Assembly (NCBI RefSeq): GCF_014696675.1
Contig: NZ_JACJQN010000016.1
Span: forward strand, 1-64,000
Reading direction: 5' to 3'
Length of the DNA: 64,000 nucleotides
From: Phormidium tenue FACHB-1052
Lineage (GTDB): Bacteria; Cyanobacteriota; Cyanobacteriia; Phormidesmidales; Phormidesmidaceae
Each line of letters begins with the position of its first letter. Within the stretch, counting starts at the first letter, position 1. This document shows positions 9,705 to 18,313 of the stretch, in pieces. Below the pieces are notes generated by a model. The model saw only the letters and a list, made by a program, of their open reading frames with translations. It was not told where the DNA came from and made no database searches. A program made the translations under genes and the position numbers.

Positions 9705-10735
9705 GTCGCCTGTCGCGGAGACGCCTCGGTGAGGGTAGAGGCCACAACGATGCGATCGCGGCCTTCGGCTTTGGCCTGGTAGAGGGCCGCATCGGCAGCC
9801 CGCAGCAGATCTTCAGTCTGTAATTGCTGATCGGGCACAGCCGCAGCTACGCCAAAACTCAAGCTGACGTAGGGACTCACCGGCGACTTTGGGTGAGCAA
9901 TGGCGCGGGCTCGCAGGGTGCTGCGCAAGCGGTTCAACAGGTGCAGCGCTCCTTCTAAATCGGTTTTCGGCAAAATCAGGGCAAACTCTTCGCCGCCGTA
10001 GCGAGCGGCCAGATCGGCTGGTCGCCGAATCACGGTGTCGAGCACGGCTGCGATCGCTCGCAAACACCGATCCCCTGAGATATGGCCGCAGGTGTCGTTA
10101 TAGGGCTTGAAGTAATCGACATCGCAGAGCACCACCGCTAGCGGAGTTTGTTCGCGGCGGCAAAGCTTCCACTCGTAGGCCAGCTTATCGTCAAAGGCAC
10201 GCCGGTTGGGAATGCCGGTCAGACTATCTTGAACCGCTAGCTGCTGAAGGATTTGGTTGTCGGCCGCCAGCTGCTGCTCAAGCAACCGCTCCTGGGCCAG
10301 CAGGGCACTCAGCTTAAGCGCCTGCTGGCGGGCGCGCAGCAGCGACTCCACCCGCAGCAGCAGCTCGGTCTGGTCAACGGGCATGGTAATCACATCGTCC
10401 ACCTGCTGGCGCTGGGGTGCCGTCATCAGGGGCAGGTGAGGGCGCTTGAGCAGCAGCAAAAAGGGCAAAAACACCGGATTAGCCGCCGCCCGCTGCTGGG
10501 CAATGTGCTCCCCACAGCGCCCCAAAAACGCGGTATCAAAAATACACAGGTCAAACGCTTGGCCCCACTTCAGCGCTGTCGCCGACAGATCTTGCAGGCT
10601 ATAAAACCGACTCAACAGCGCTGACAAAAGCTGGCGATTTTGCTGATGGTCTACTCCCAGCAGCACGCGATATTGCCATTGATGGTCAGAATCTGGGAGA
10701 GAACCAGCGCAGGGCGGTGAAACATCATGGCTCAT
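9701..10735 (-). CDS. diguanylate cyclase with receiver-like N-terminus
   Basis: 344 residues. Residues about 20-145 have the length and layout of a response-regulator receiver domain ([28 protein letters not shown], then a segment ending in [19 protein letters not shown]), but the canonical acidic pair is not obvious. A coiled-coil stretch about 145-170 leads into a GGDEF domain of about 175-335 with [13 protein letters not shown], the active site RYGGEEF, and an intact inhibitory-site motif RPAD five residues before it. It is therefore predicted to make cyclic di-GMP with product inhibition. It overlaps the upstream KaiC-like gene by 11 bases, so the two are almost certainly co-transcribed and probably act in one pathway (inference). 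Confidence 0.9.
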   Translation of the reverse strand: MSHDVSPPCAGSLPDSDHQWQYRVLLGVDHQQNRQLLSALLSRFYSLQDLSATALKWGQAFDLCIFDTAFLGRCGEHIAQQRAAANPVFLPFLLLLKRPHLPLMTAPQRQQVDDVITMPVDQTELLLRVESLLRARQQALKLSALLAQERLLEQQLAADNQILQQLAVQDSLTGIPNRRAFDDKLAYEWKLCRREQTPLAVVLCDVDYFKPYNDTCGHISGDRCLRAIAAVLDTVIRRPADLAARYGGEEFALILPKTDLEGALHLLNRLRSTLRARAIAHPKSPVSPYVSLSFGVAAAVPDQQLQTEDLLRAADAALYQAKAEGRDRIVVASTLTEASPRQAT

Positions 10736-12182
10736 TTTCGTGGGACTTAATGAATTCAGGAACTCCGCTTAAGATGCCCCGCAGCTGAGTCAGTGGCCGA
10801 CCCACCTTGATACCGTAGCGAGAAATTTCAAACTCCCGTAAAGTCTTCTCAAAATCGCTGAGGCGTTTCTTTAAAACGCCGATCGCTCGCCGCATTTGGC
10901 CCCGCATTTCGAGGTAGCGCAGAAAAATAATGTTGTCGGCCAGGTAGGACACGCCCAGCTCCGTCGCCTTAAAGTCGCCGGTAATTGACTCAACTTCGTT
11001 GGTGAGAATGGTGGTCACCCCGCGCCCCTTGAGGTACTGGCAGAGGCCGTGAATATTGCGAATCAGGTCGTCTTCTTTAAACGACAGCTTATAGCCCAGC
11101 ACGCTGTCGATCATGATTAGCTGGGTACCGGCCTGTTCAACTTCGAGGCGCACCTGGTGGGCAAACTCGTCGGGGGAGTAGAGCAGCGGGTCAACTTTAA
11201 AGATCGCCAAAGTGCCCCGGTTGACCATCGCCCGCACCGGAATGTTGATGCCCTCGCAGCGGTTGAGCAGGGTATCGACCGCCTCCTCAAACAGGTAGAC
11301 CACCGAGCGATCGCCCCGCCCCGCCGCCTCTTTGATAAATTGCAGCCCCAGGGTGGTTTTGCCCACGCCGCTGGGGCCAGAGATAATTGTCACCGTGCCG
11401 GTTTCAATGCCGCCGCTGAGCAGCTCGTCAATTTCCGGAATGCCCGCCGGGCAGAGGCGCGGCGCGGCTGAGGCCACCGGATTTTCAGCGGCCACCAGAT
11501 GAGGAAAGACCACCAGACCGCGATCGCCGATCCGCATCGAGTGCAGCCCTTTGCGAAACGTGCCGCCCCGCAGTTTAGACACCTGCACATAGCGGCCCTC
11601 ATCCTGCATTTGCAGCGTGAGAATGCCGTCGCTAATGAACTGCAAATCCTCATCGGGAGCCTCCTGACTGCCCTCCGAGGTAAACAGCACCGTCGCCCCC
11701 TGGTGCAGCAAAAAGCGCAAAAACCCCACCACCTGCTGGCGAAACTGGTAGGCGTCGGTGGCCAGGTAGCGTAGCTGGGTCATTGAGTCGATGAATACCC
11801 GCTGGGGCTTGAGGGCGCTGACCTGCTCGACGATGCGCTCGGTCAGCGGCCCCTGCTCAACCTGGGCCGCCGCAAAAATGTCGTAGCCCTGGTTCTGCAC
11901 AAAAAAGTCGGCATTGGGACTCAGATCTAAGACCTGCACCGCATCCACCGGAAAGCCCGACGCCGCCCCGTTGCGCCGCAGCTGTTCCATCGATTCGCCC
12001 AGGCTGATGAAAAGGCGCGGGGTGCCGTCGTCTAGGTTGGTGGTGAGAAAGTGCCACCCCAGGGTCGTTTTACCGCAGCCCGGCCCGCCCCTGGCCAAAT
12101 AGGCCTGCCCGGCTGGAAAGCCGCCTTCTAAAACCTCATCTAGCCCTTCAATTCCCGAAGAAATTCGATCATATTTTGACAT
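10725..12182 (-). CDS. KaiC-like double RecA-domain ATPase
   Basis: A 485-residue KaiC-family protein with two RecA/KaiC domains: Walker A motifs GGPGCGKTT at 32-40 and GPSGVGKTT at 269-277. The second domain keeps the catalytic Glu pair (LFEEA, 299-300), while the first has a single Glu (LGESM). The C-terminal helix segment FLRYLEMRGQMRRAIGVLKK matches the family. In a by-eye alignment with the KaiC phosphorylation pair Ser-Thr, this protein has Ser-Tyr (GVSYLADN), so autophosphorylation may differ. The start ATG 12182 gives MSKYDRIS, and an upstream start at 12224 is unlike the family. It is not the clock KaiC of a kaiABC operon: no kaiA or kaiB is adjacent. Likely a signalling ATPase partnered with the overlapping diguanylate cyclase. 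Confidence 0.9.
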   Translation of the reverse strand: MSKYDRISSGIEGLDEVLEGGFPAGQAYLARGGPGCGKTTLGWHFLTTNLDDGTPRLFISLGESMEQLRRNGAASGFPVDAVQVLDLSPNADFFVQNQGYDIFAAAQVEQGPLTERIVEQVSALKPQRVFIDSMTQLRYLATDAYQFRQQVVGFLRFLLHQGATVLFTSEGSQEAPDEDLQFISDGILTLQMQDEGRYVQVSKLRGGTFRKGLHSMRIGDRGLVVFPHLVAAENPVASAAPRLCPAGIPEIDELLSGGIETGTVTIISGPSGVGKTTLGLQFIKEAAGRGDRSVVYLFEEAVDTLLNRCEGINIPVRAMVNRGTLAIFKVDPLLYSPDEFAHQVRLEVEQAGTQLIMIDSVLGYKLSFKEDDLIRNIHGLCQYLKGRGVTTILTNEVESITGDFKATELGVSYLADNIIFLRYLEMRGQMRRAIGVLKKRLSDFEKTLREFEISRYGIKVGRPLTQLRGILSGVPEFIKSHENEP

Positions 12183-12308
12183 CTTGGCCAAACTGCTCTC
12201 AAAGTTAATGCAAACGCGCAGCAATCCTCCGCCAGCACCATCAGAGAGTCGCCTAGCTTTTTATCCTGCCACCAAATTGGCCTGGCGCAGCACGGTTGAG
12301 AAAAACCG

Positions 12309-13637
12309 TTAGCGTTGGGGCCGCTGAATGATCTGCTCCATCACCCGCTGTTTGGTTTTTGGGTCAATGCCAATCAGCCGCACGTAGTCTTGGGCATGGT
12401 CGCTCAGACAGCGTGCCACTACCGCGCTGGCGGTCGCAGCATCCTGGGCGGAAATGGTGGGGCCGCTCTGCCAGGCGTTGGTTTGAAACCGCCGCTGATT
12501 GACATGCTCTAGAGCCAGACGATAGCCCTGGGCCAGGATGTGGTTGACCTGGTCGCGCACCTCGGGGGGGAGGGAGGAGTGGGGGGTGGGGGAGTGAGGG
12601 GGCGGGGGGCTGGGGGAGTAGGTGGTTTCGCGGGCGGTGGGCATGGGGCACTGGGGCGAGTCACCGTTGCCGCTGGGGCTGGCGGGGTCAGGGGCGGCAG
12701 CGGCGGGGTCGTAGGCGCGGTAAAAGCTGCCATCGGGGGCTGAGGACGCACCACCTGACTGCAAAACGCGGTTGTATTCGTTGGCGAGGCGCATGTCATC
12801 GACCCGGCGCTGTTCGCGCACCAGGCGATCGCCCACCTCAAGCAAATGCGAGATGCTAAAGTCGGGCTTGCGGAAGCTGGGCGGCGTGGTGGTGTTGACC
12901 ACGCTGCGGGAGACATTCTCAAGCCCCACCGAATAGATAAAGTCGCGGATCTGCTCGTTGTAGATCTGGGCGCGCACCGCCCCAAAAAAGTCGATCGCCT
13001 GGGTGGGGAAGGTATCCACCAGCAGGGTGATGTCTTGGGAGGAGAGGCCATCGGGTTTAAAGATGCCGCCGACAATGCCGATGCGATCGTCGCGATCGGG
13101 CTGCCAATAAAATTTGTCCATGCGCCCGTCGCGAATCAGCGGCGCGTAGAGGGTCGAGAGGTCATTGCCGGTCATAATAATCGGCACCCGCTGAATCTCA
13201 TTTTCGTCGTAGCTGCCGGGAAGCTGAACATTGGTGGGGTTGTCGGCAATGTTCATCAGGGTGTTGTTGACTAGCTGGGTGTTGACGGTGTACTGCGTCA
13301 GCGCGTCAAAGCGGCCCGCCCCAGCATCGATGTCGTTGATCATCAGCACCGCCATCTTGCCTCGCACCCGCACCAGCTCGGCGGCCTCGCGGTAGCGCAG
13401 GCGAATCAGCCGGGCCGGGTCGCCCGCGTCGGGGCTCTCTAGCTCACCGCCCGAGATATGCACCACCTCAATGCCCATGCGCTCATACACCAGCTCGCAC
13501 TGGAAGGTTTTGCCCTCCCCCTTGCGGCCATGCACCCCTAGCAGCAGCGGAATTTTGACCTGAGGCAGCTTGAGGTAGTTTTTGGTGATGTGCACCGCCA
13601 GCTTTTCGAGAAAGCGGGGGGAGAGATAGTAGGCCAT
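12309..13637 (-). CDS. rca: Rubisco activase with C-terminal SSUL domain
   Basis: AAA+ remodelling ATPase that releases inhibitory sugar phosphates from Rubisco. The 442 residues begin MAYYLSPRFLEKLAVHI, the usual cyanobacterial start (an open extension to 13703 was rejected). The P-loop GRKGEGKT is at 37-44, and the Walker B/sensor region MINDIDAGAGR is at about 98-108. After a Pro/Ser/Thr-rich linker of about 300-352, residues 354-442 form a Rubisco small-subunit-like domain (ILAQGYRLALEHVNQRRFQT, YVRLIGIDPKTKQRVMEQII) of the type found in CcmM. In this family it targets the activase to Rubisco and the carboxysome. The linker is encoded by a G-rich minisatellite, treated separately. The gene stands 126 bases upstream of the KaiC-like gene on the same strand. 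Confidence 0.95.
   Translation of the reverse strand: MAYYLSPRFLEKLAVHITKNYLKLPQVKIPLLLGVHGRKGEGKTFQCELVYERMGIEVVHISGGELESPDAGDPARLIRLRYREAAELVRVRGKMAVLMINDIDAGAGRFDALTQYTVNTQLVNNTLMNIADNPTNVQLPGSYDENEIQRVPIIMTGNDLSTLYAPLIRDGRMDKFYWQPDRDDRIGIVGGIFKPDGLSSQDITLLVDTFPTQAIDFFGAVRAQIYNEQIRDFIYSVGLENVSRSVVNTTTPPSFRKPDFSISHLLEVGDRLVREQRRVDDMRLANEYNRVLQSGGASSAPDGSFYRAYDPAAAAPDPASPSGNGDSPQCPMPTARETTYSPSPPPPHSPTPHSSLPPEVRDQVNHILAQGYRLALEHVNQRRFQTNAWQSGPTISAQDAATASAVVARCLSDHAQDYVRLIGIDPKTKQRVMEQIIQRPQR
12563..12625. repeat. G-rich minisatellite inside the rca linker
   Basis: A low-complexity tract of GGGGGAGTG-type units whose minus-strand reading gives the SPSPPPPHSPTPHS linker of Rubisco activase, at residues about 338-358. 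The same G-rich unit family occurs in intergenic DNA at 26463-26488, 36935-36976, 46998-47040, 48925-49060 and 58055-58090. Confidence 0.75.
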
Positions 13638-13819
13638 GGGGTTAAACGCGGTGGGGTAGCGGGGATATAGGTCTGGGAGGTGCGGAGCGATTTGCCCCTG
13701 CACCTCCCAGAAAATTTAGAAGTATCCGCGTTTACATTATCCCGCAGCGTGGTGCCGCGAATGGTTCAAAAGGCTGAAGACTGCAATAAGCGATCGCTAT
13801 GGGTCAGCCTGCCAAGGCA

Positions 13820-13853
13820 AACCCCTCAGTTCTCGCTTGAGAACTGAGGGGTT
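13820..13853 (-). terminator. strong intrinsic terminator for the SLH gene
   Basis: Perfect 15-bp stem (13820-13834 with 13839-13853) around the tetraloop GCTT, GC-rich in the middle, with TTGTTT following on the plus side and TTTG on the minus side. It sits 47 bases downstream of the stop codon of the minus-strand SLH gene and upstream of rca, so it most likely insulates the two. Confidence 0.8.
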
Positions 13854-13900
13854 GTTTAGCTACAGGGCAGCCACCGAGTTAGACGCCGTGACCGAGCCAA

Positions 13901-15136
13901 TTACCGGGCCGACAGCACCAGGGGTTGGTTGAGGGTCAAGTTAAGGTCTTGGCTGGGATTGATGGCAATCACCTCCACCCGGTCACGACCAAATAGGCGG
14001 GCCAGGGTAGCTCCGGTGGCGGTTCCGGCTAAAACTTCTAGGGCACCAACGCTTTGGTCGCCAGTGGTGCGAGAGATCGCCGCCGCTGCACCTGAGCCCA
14101 GCACCGCGCCAGCCAGGGTCTCACCCAAGGTAGCTCCCCGACGGATGGTTTCTGTCGTGGTCACGGTCTGCGACGTGGCGCTGATCGCTACCCGCTGCCC
14201 CCCAGTGAGCACCAGTTCCTGGGCCACAAACTGCGAGCCGCTGCCGCTGGGGCGCAGTTCGCCCACCACCTGACTGCCCGCTGGCACCAAGACGCGCCCG
14301 GTGCTATCGGTGATGGCCTGGGCCACCGTCAGGGTCAGAGCAGAGGTTTCATCAGGGAGGACGACGATTTTTTCGCTCTCGGCGTAGCTCATGGTCAGGG
14401 TGGTGCCCGCCGGTAGGCTAGCTTGAGCCGCGACCTGCTGCCCCACAATGTAGGGAGAGTTGACCGTGGCCACCTGGTTTTGGCTGGCCAGAGCTTGGTA
14501 GATAAAGGCCGCCACATCGGCCCGCGTCGCCGTTTGGTTAGGTCTTAAAACCTGCACATTGGGGTAGTTCACTACCAGCCGCCGCTCTGTAGCAGCAGCT
14601 AGGCTGGCCACCGCATAGTCAGGAATGGATGAGGCATCTTGATAGACGCTAACGCTGGACTGGCTGCTGGCGGTGTAGTTCAACCCATTGGCGAGAGAAA
14701 CCAGCACTTGAGCCCGAGGAATGTTTTGGTCGGGCTGGAAGATATTGCCGGGATAGCCCGACAGAAAGCCCATCATGTCGGCCTCACGAATGGCTGCCGC
14801 CGCCCAATAGTTGGCTGGCACATCGACAAAGGTGGTCGCGGTGCGCACGGAGGACTGGCTGAACGCCTGACGCACCATGGCGGCATACTGAGCGCGGGTC
14901 ACCGGCTCATCGGGACGGAAGGTGCCATCTGGAAAACCAGCGATCACGCCCCGGCCCGCCAAACTGGTAATGAACTCACGCGCCCAGTGGTTAGCAGACA
15001 CATCGACAAACTGGGTTTGGGTTTGGGTTTGAGCAACCACCGGAGCGGCTGTAAGCACTGGCGTAAAGGCACCGACGGTCAACCCCAGGGCCAACATCAG
15101 AGCAGTTCCAGACTTTAGACGAAGAGAATTAGACAT
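13901..15136 (-). CDS. SLH-domain envelope protein
   Basis: 411 residues. The start ATG 15136 (MSNSLRLKS) follows GGAG at a 10-base gap and leads into a signal peptide ending near VVAQ. Three S-layer-homology repeats occupy about 45-225 (FVDVSANHWAREFITSL, GFPDGTFRPDEPVTRAQYAA, then FVDVPANYWAAAAI and YPGNIFQPDQNIPRAQ). The C-terminal half has a beta-rich part (VPAGSQVVGELRPSG) and a Gly/Ala-rich glycine-zipper-like stretch near 330-380. SLH repeats bind the peptidoglycan-linked wall layer, so this is an anchored periplasmic or outer-envelope protein. No porin barrel is visible. A terminator lies directly downstream, and a 586-base empty region lies upstream. Confidence 0.88.
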   Translation of the reverse strand: MSNSLRLKSGTALMLALGLTVGAFTPVLTAAPVVAQTQTQTQFVDVSANHWAREFITSLAGRGVIAGFPDGTFRPDEPVTRAQYAAMVRQAFSQSSVRTATTFVDVPANYWAAAAIREADMMGFLSGYPGNIFQPDQNIPRAQVLVSLANGLNYTASSQSSVSVYQDASSIPDYAVASLAAATERRLVVNYPNVQVLRPNQTATRADVAAFIYQALASQNQVATVNSPYIVGQQVAAQASLPAGTTLTMSYAESEKIVVLPDETSALTLTVAQAITDSTGRVLVPAGSQVVGELRPSGSGSQFVAQELVLTGGQRVAISATSQTVTTTETIRRGATLGETLAGAVLGSGAAAAISRTTGDQSVGALEVLAGTATGATLARLFGRDRVEVIAINPSQDLNLTLNQPLVLSAR

Positions 15137-15722
15137 ATTTGAAAAAACTCCAAAGACAACCAACGGGCGGACACGGCTTTAGCAAATTCGCCTTGGCAAA
15201 TTCATCTCAGCAGATTCGACTCAAGATGCTTTTGTGCATCTCTCTTCGTGGTAAACAGAGCATTTGCCCGTCGTTTTCACTCTGTCTATCTGGCTTCAAG
15301 AATTGCTTTTTGCCCTTTAATAAGTAGAGAAGTCAGCCAAAGTAAGCTTTTCTATAGGAATAGGATGACTGCATAACCTTGGTGACTCTTGATTTAAAGG
15401 CGAATCGATAATTGTGTCTCGCTTTCCTTAATCTAAAGCTGCTTTTGACAATGTGACGAGCAGACTTTCCGCTATTTCAACTGTCACATTAGAAACTTTT
15501 TTGCTACTGCAATTGCCTGGGTGCAAGTGAGCGATCGCCAACTGACTCATAGTCTTTGCAAAAAGTTCCGGCTATTTAATCGATTTGATTTAGGTCTAAA
15601 TTTTGTCTGGAGAGGTCGCAGGAGGCTAGTTGCAAGAGCATAAGGCAGGGTGTTCAACGCCCTCTGATCAAGGACGGAGCTTGGGAGTCGTTCGCAACCC
15701 CAGCGGCTGCCCGCCGAGCTGG
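15137..15722. other. intergenic region upstream of the SLH gene
   Basis: About 586 bases without a credible gene. The half nearest the SLH gene presumably carries its promoter and a long leader. A spaced inverted repeat AATGTGAC (15450-15457) / GTCACATT (15483-15490) is the only clear structured element. Its 25-base gap does not fit the CRP-family operator spacing. A HIP1 octamer is at about 15533. Confidence 0.5.
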
Positions 15723-16478
15723 CTAGCTGGGGGGTGCGGCGGGCAGGGTAGTCTCAAACAACGTCAGCACCTGCTGCCAGGCATCACTGGCGGCTTCGGG
15801 GTGGTAGCTATAGCGCTGATCGCAGAAAAAGCCGTGCTCGGCACCGGGGTAGCGAAAGATTTGGTGGGGCACGCCATGGTTTTTCAAAGCTGCTTCGATG
15901 TGATCGACCTCGTCAGCCGCAATTAAGGGATCGTTTACGCCAAAGAAGCTGTAGAGGGTGCCTTTGATCTCGGCGGTGCGGCTGAGGGTAGGTTCACCGC
16001 CACCGGGAGTCATGGTGGCAATGCCCGCCCCATAGAAAGATGCGGTGGCTTTAACGTCGGGTAGGGTGGCGGCTAAGTAGGCAACATGGCCACCAAAACA
16101 AAAGCCGATGCAGCCGACCCCTTCAGCAATGACGTTAGCTTTGCTGTAGAGGTGGGCGATCGCCCCCTGCACATCCGCCAGCAATTCTTCTGCCCTCGTG
16201 CCCTGCTTATAGCTGCGGCCCAGCTCTAGCTCCGCTTGGCTATAGCCCACCTCAAAGCCAAGGGCCTGGCGGTGGTAGATGTGGGGGGCGATCGCCACGT
16301 AGCCCGCCCTGGCCAGCCGTTCGGTCACCTCACGGATGTGGCTGTTGACCCCAAACACCTCTTGAATCACCACAATGGCCCCGAACCGGCCCGGATTAGA
16401 GGGCTCGGCCAGGTAGGCCAAAATCTCGGTGTCGCCGCTGGGGATAGTGATGGTCTCGGTACGCACTAGGGACGGCAT
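15723..16478 (-). CDS. dienelactone hydrolase family alpha/beta-hydrolase
   Basis: 251 residues of a soluble alpha/beta-hydrolase. Family features in order: an N-terminal Ile/Pro strand followed by AIVVIQEVFGVNSHIREV with the conserved Glu, the nucleophile elbow GFCFGGH with catalytic Cys, and SFFGVNDPLIAADEV with the Asp. The terminal YPGAEHGFF carries the catalytic His. The Cys nucleophile is characteristic of carboxymethylenebutenolidase-like enzymes. The natural substrate in cyanobacteria is not known, and no aromatic catabolic genes are nearby. It is transcribed divergently from the GntR regulator 260 bases away. Confidence 0.92.
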   Translation of the reverse strand: MPSLVRTETITIPSGDTEILAYLAEPSNPGRFGAIVVIQEVFGVNSHIREVTERLARAGYVAIAPHIYHRQALGFEVGYSQAELELGRSYKQGTRAEELLADVQGAIAHLYSKANVIAEGVGCIGFCFGGHVAYLAATLPDVKATASFYGAGIATMTPGGGEPTLSRTAEIKGTLYSFFGVNDPLIAADEVDHIEAALKNHGVPHQIFRYPGAEHGFFCDQRYSYHPEAASDAWQQVLTLFETTLPAAPPS

Positions 16479-16738
16479 GGCGAGTTGACGTTGTCTAGAC
16501 TGATCACTCTCACTTTAACCTTGGCCCTAGCTCTAGGTAGAGAGGGCTACAATTGTCAAAAAACATTGCGGCAGACGGGGGTCGCTAACAAAAACCAGCC
16601 ACTTTTTTAGAATCGTCCTAAATTGTCAGTACGGGCGGTGTATTTAGTTCTCAGTGGCCCTGATGTTGGTCTGACCTTACGGGTTTGATCTCAGAATGGG
16701 CATGATGGTTTGTCTGACAACAGCCTGGAGGTGGTTTG

Positions 16739-17725
16739 GTGGTGCAGTTTCACATTCAGCCCGATAGCGAGATTCCGGCGTCGACCCAGCTCTACGACCA
16801 GATCTGGTTCGCGATCGCCTCTCGGCAGTACCCACCCGGCTATCGGCTGCCCAGCACCCGGCAGCTAGCCATGCAGACGGGGCTGCACCGCAACACCATC
16901 AGCAAGGTCTACCGCCAGCTCGAAGATGCTGGGGTGGTCGAGGCCATGCCCGGCTCTGGCATCTACGTGCGCGAGCAAAACAGCACCGACAGCGCCCGCC
17001 CCCAGACCGTGCTGTGGGCTGAGTTTCCCCAGGCCCGCGACGTGGTCGAGACGGGCCTCGACGAGCTGCTGCGCCAGGGCTGCTCGCTCAACCAGGCGCG
17101 AGAATTATTTTTGGCTGAGATTGACTGGCGGCTGCGTTGTAGTGCTCGGGTGCTGGTGACGGCCCCTGGTCAAGACATCGGGGCGGGGCAGCTAATGGTG
17201 CGCGAGCTAGAGAGCGCTCTGCACATTCCGGTGCAGCTGGTGCCGCTGGAAGAACTCGACACGATTTTGGCCCAGACCCGCTCGGGCACGGTGGTGACCA
17301 GCCGCTACTTCATTAGTGAAGCCGAGGCGATCGCGGCCCCCAAATCAGTGCGCGTCATCCCCGTCGATATCTACGACTACAAAAAAGAGCTAGGTCTGCT
17401 CAAAGATCTGCCCAAGGGCACCTGTCTGGGTATGGTCAGCGTCAGCACCGGCATTTTGCGAGCGGCGGAGGTGATTAGCTACAGCCTGCGGGGCGACGAA
17501 ATTTTGCTGATGTCGGCCCAAACCGATGACCCCTACAAGCTCAACGCCGTGATCCACAGCGCTCAGACCATTGTGGTGTTTGACGAGGCCAGCTTGCCCA
17601 CGGTCAAAGAGGCGATCGCCGAAGCCCGCGAAGACCTGATTCGCCCGCCCAAGCTGATTGTCTGTGACAACTACATCGGCGAAAAGTCGATCAACCTGCT
17701 CAAGCGCGAGCTGGGGCTAGACTGA
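16739..17725 (+). CDS. GntR-family transcriptional regulator
   Basis: About 328 residues. An N-terminal winged helix-turn-helix of about 10-80 (QLYDQIWFAIASRQYPPGYR, PSTRQLAMQTGLHRNTISKV, EAMPGSGIYV) is followed by a 240-residue domain unlike the usual UTRA, FCD or aminotransferase effector domains. That domain repeatedly shows periplasmic-binding-like alternation (VLVTAPGQD, GTVVTSRYFISEAEA, LGMVSVSTGILRAAE). This architecture is widespread in cyanobacteria. Synechocystis Sll1961, linked to photosystem regulation, is a possible relative, but I cannot confirm orthology. Start: three codons compete (TTG 16736, GTG 16739, GTG 16742). GGAGG at 16727-16731 favours GTG 16739 with a 7-base gap. The ligand is unknown. 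Confidence 0.85.
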   Translation: MVQFHIQPDSEIPASTQLYDQIWFAIASRQYPPGYRLPSTRQLAMQTGLHRNTISKVYRQLEDAGVVEAMPGSGIYVREQNSTDSARPQTVLWAEFPQARDVVETGLDELLRQGCSLNQARELFLAEIDWRLRCSARVLVTAPGQDIGAGQLMVRELESALHIPVQLVPLEELDTILAQTRSGTVVTSRYFISEAEAIAAPKSVRVIPVDIYDYKKELGLLKDLPKGTCLGMVSVSTGILRAAEVISYSLRGDEILLMSAQTDDPYKLNAVIHSAQTIVVFDEASLPTVKEAIAEAREDLIRPPKLIVCDNYIGEKSINLLKRELGLD

Positions 17726-18313
17726 TGGGAGCTTGAGCAAGGCCGTAGATGTTTTGCCGATGGGGCGTTGCCACAGGTCATCTGCCCCAACTCAGCAACG
17801 GGTCTGGCGTAATTTCTTTGCCTAAAAGAAAGTGGATGTGTAGAAAGGTTACGCCTAATGGCTTAACTAAAACTCTGCGTTGCTTTTTAAAGATTCACAA
17901 ATTCAAGATTCACAAAACTTAGCTCAAAAAACATTAACTTTCAAGAATATTGAGCTGCTAAGGCTGATTTAGCAGGCCAACTATCATGTCGTAGAACGTG
18001 CCGATTTCCCTAATCTATTAAGCATGAGAAAAGTACAGTCGGGCATGTCAACTCGGCAGATGGGACGGCAAGTTTCCTTCAAAAACACTATTTTCTATCA
18101 ATAGATAGAGCCTTCTATCCGTATTTTGGTAGCAGACTAAAACTTAAGACGTGACCAAAATAGGCTTGAACAGAAAAGACCAGATGAGAGCAAGCATTAA
18201 CTACTGACACTGCACTGTCTGAGTCGAGAGCCTATATTCTCAGGGGCATCCACAGCAATGCTCTCCCTTAGCAGTTTGTAGTAATAGTCATATCGAATTT
18301 GGAGTTTATGAAT
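17726..18313. other. AT-rich intergenic region before the lipoprotein gene
   Basis: About 588 bases, noticeably more AT-rich than the flanking genes, with no convincing reading frame on either strand. An inverted repeat TATTTTGGT (18122-18130) / ACCAAAATA (18154-18162) is visible. This could be the promoter and leader of the lipoprotein gene, or decayed sequence. Confidence 0.5.

Noticed and set aside
15450..15490. AATGTGAC/GTCACATT considered as a CRP-family operator
   Set aside because: The half-sites are 25 bases apart, whereas CRP/NtcA-type operators need 6 to 8.
15164..15722. Possible tRNA or small RNA in the long gap upstream of the SLH gene
   Set aside because: No cloverleaf arms, T-arm consensus or known small-RNA core could be found by eye; the same was true of the gap at 17726-18313.
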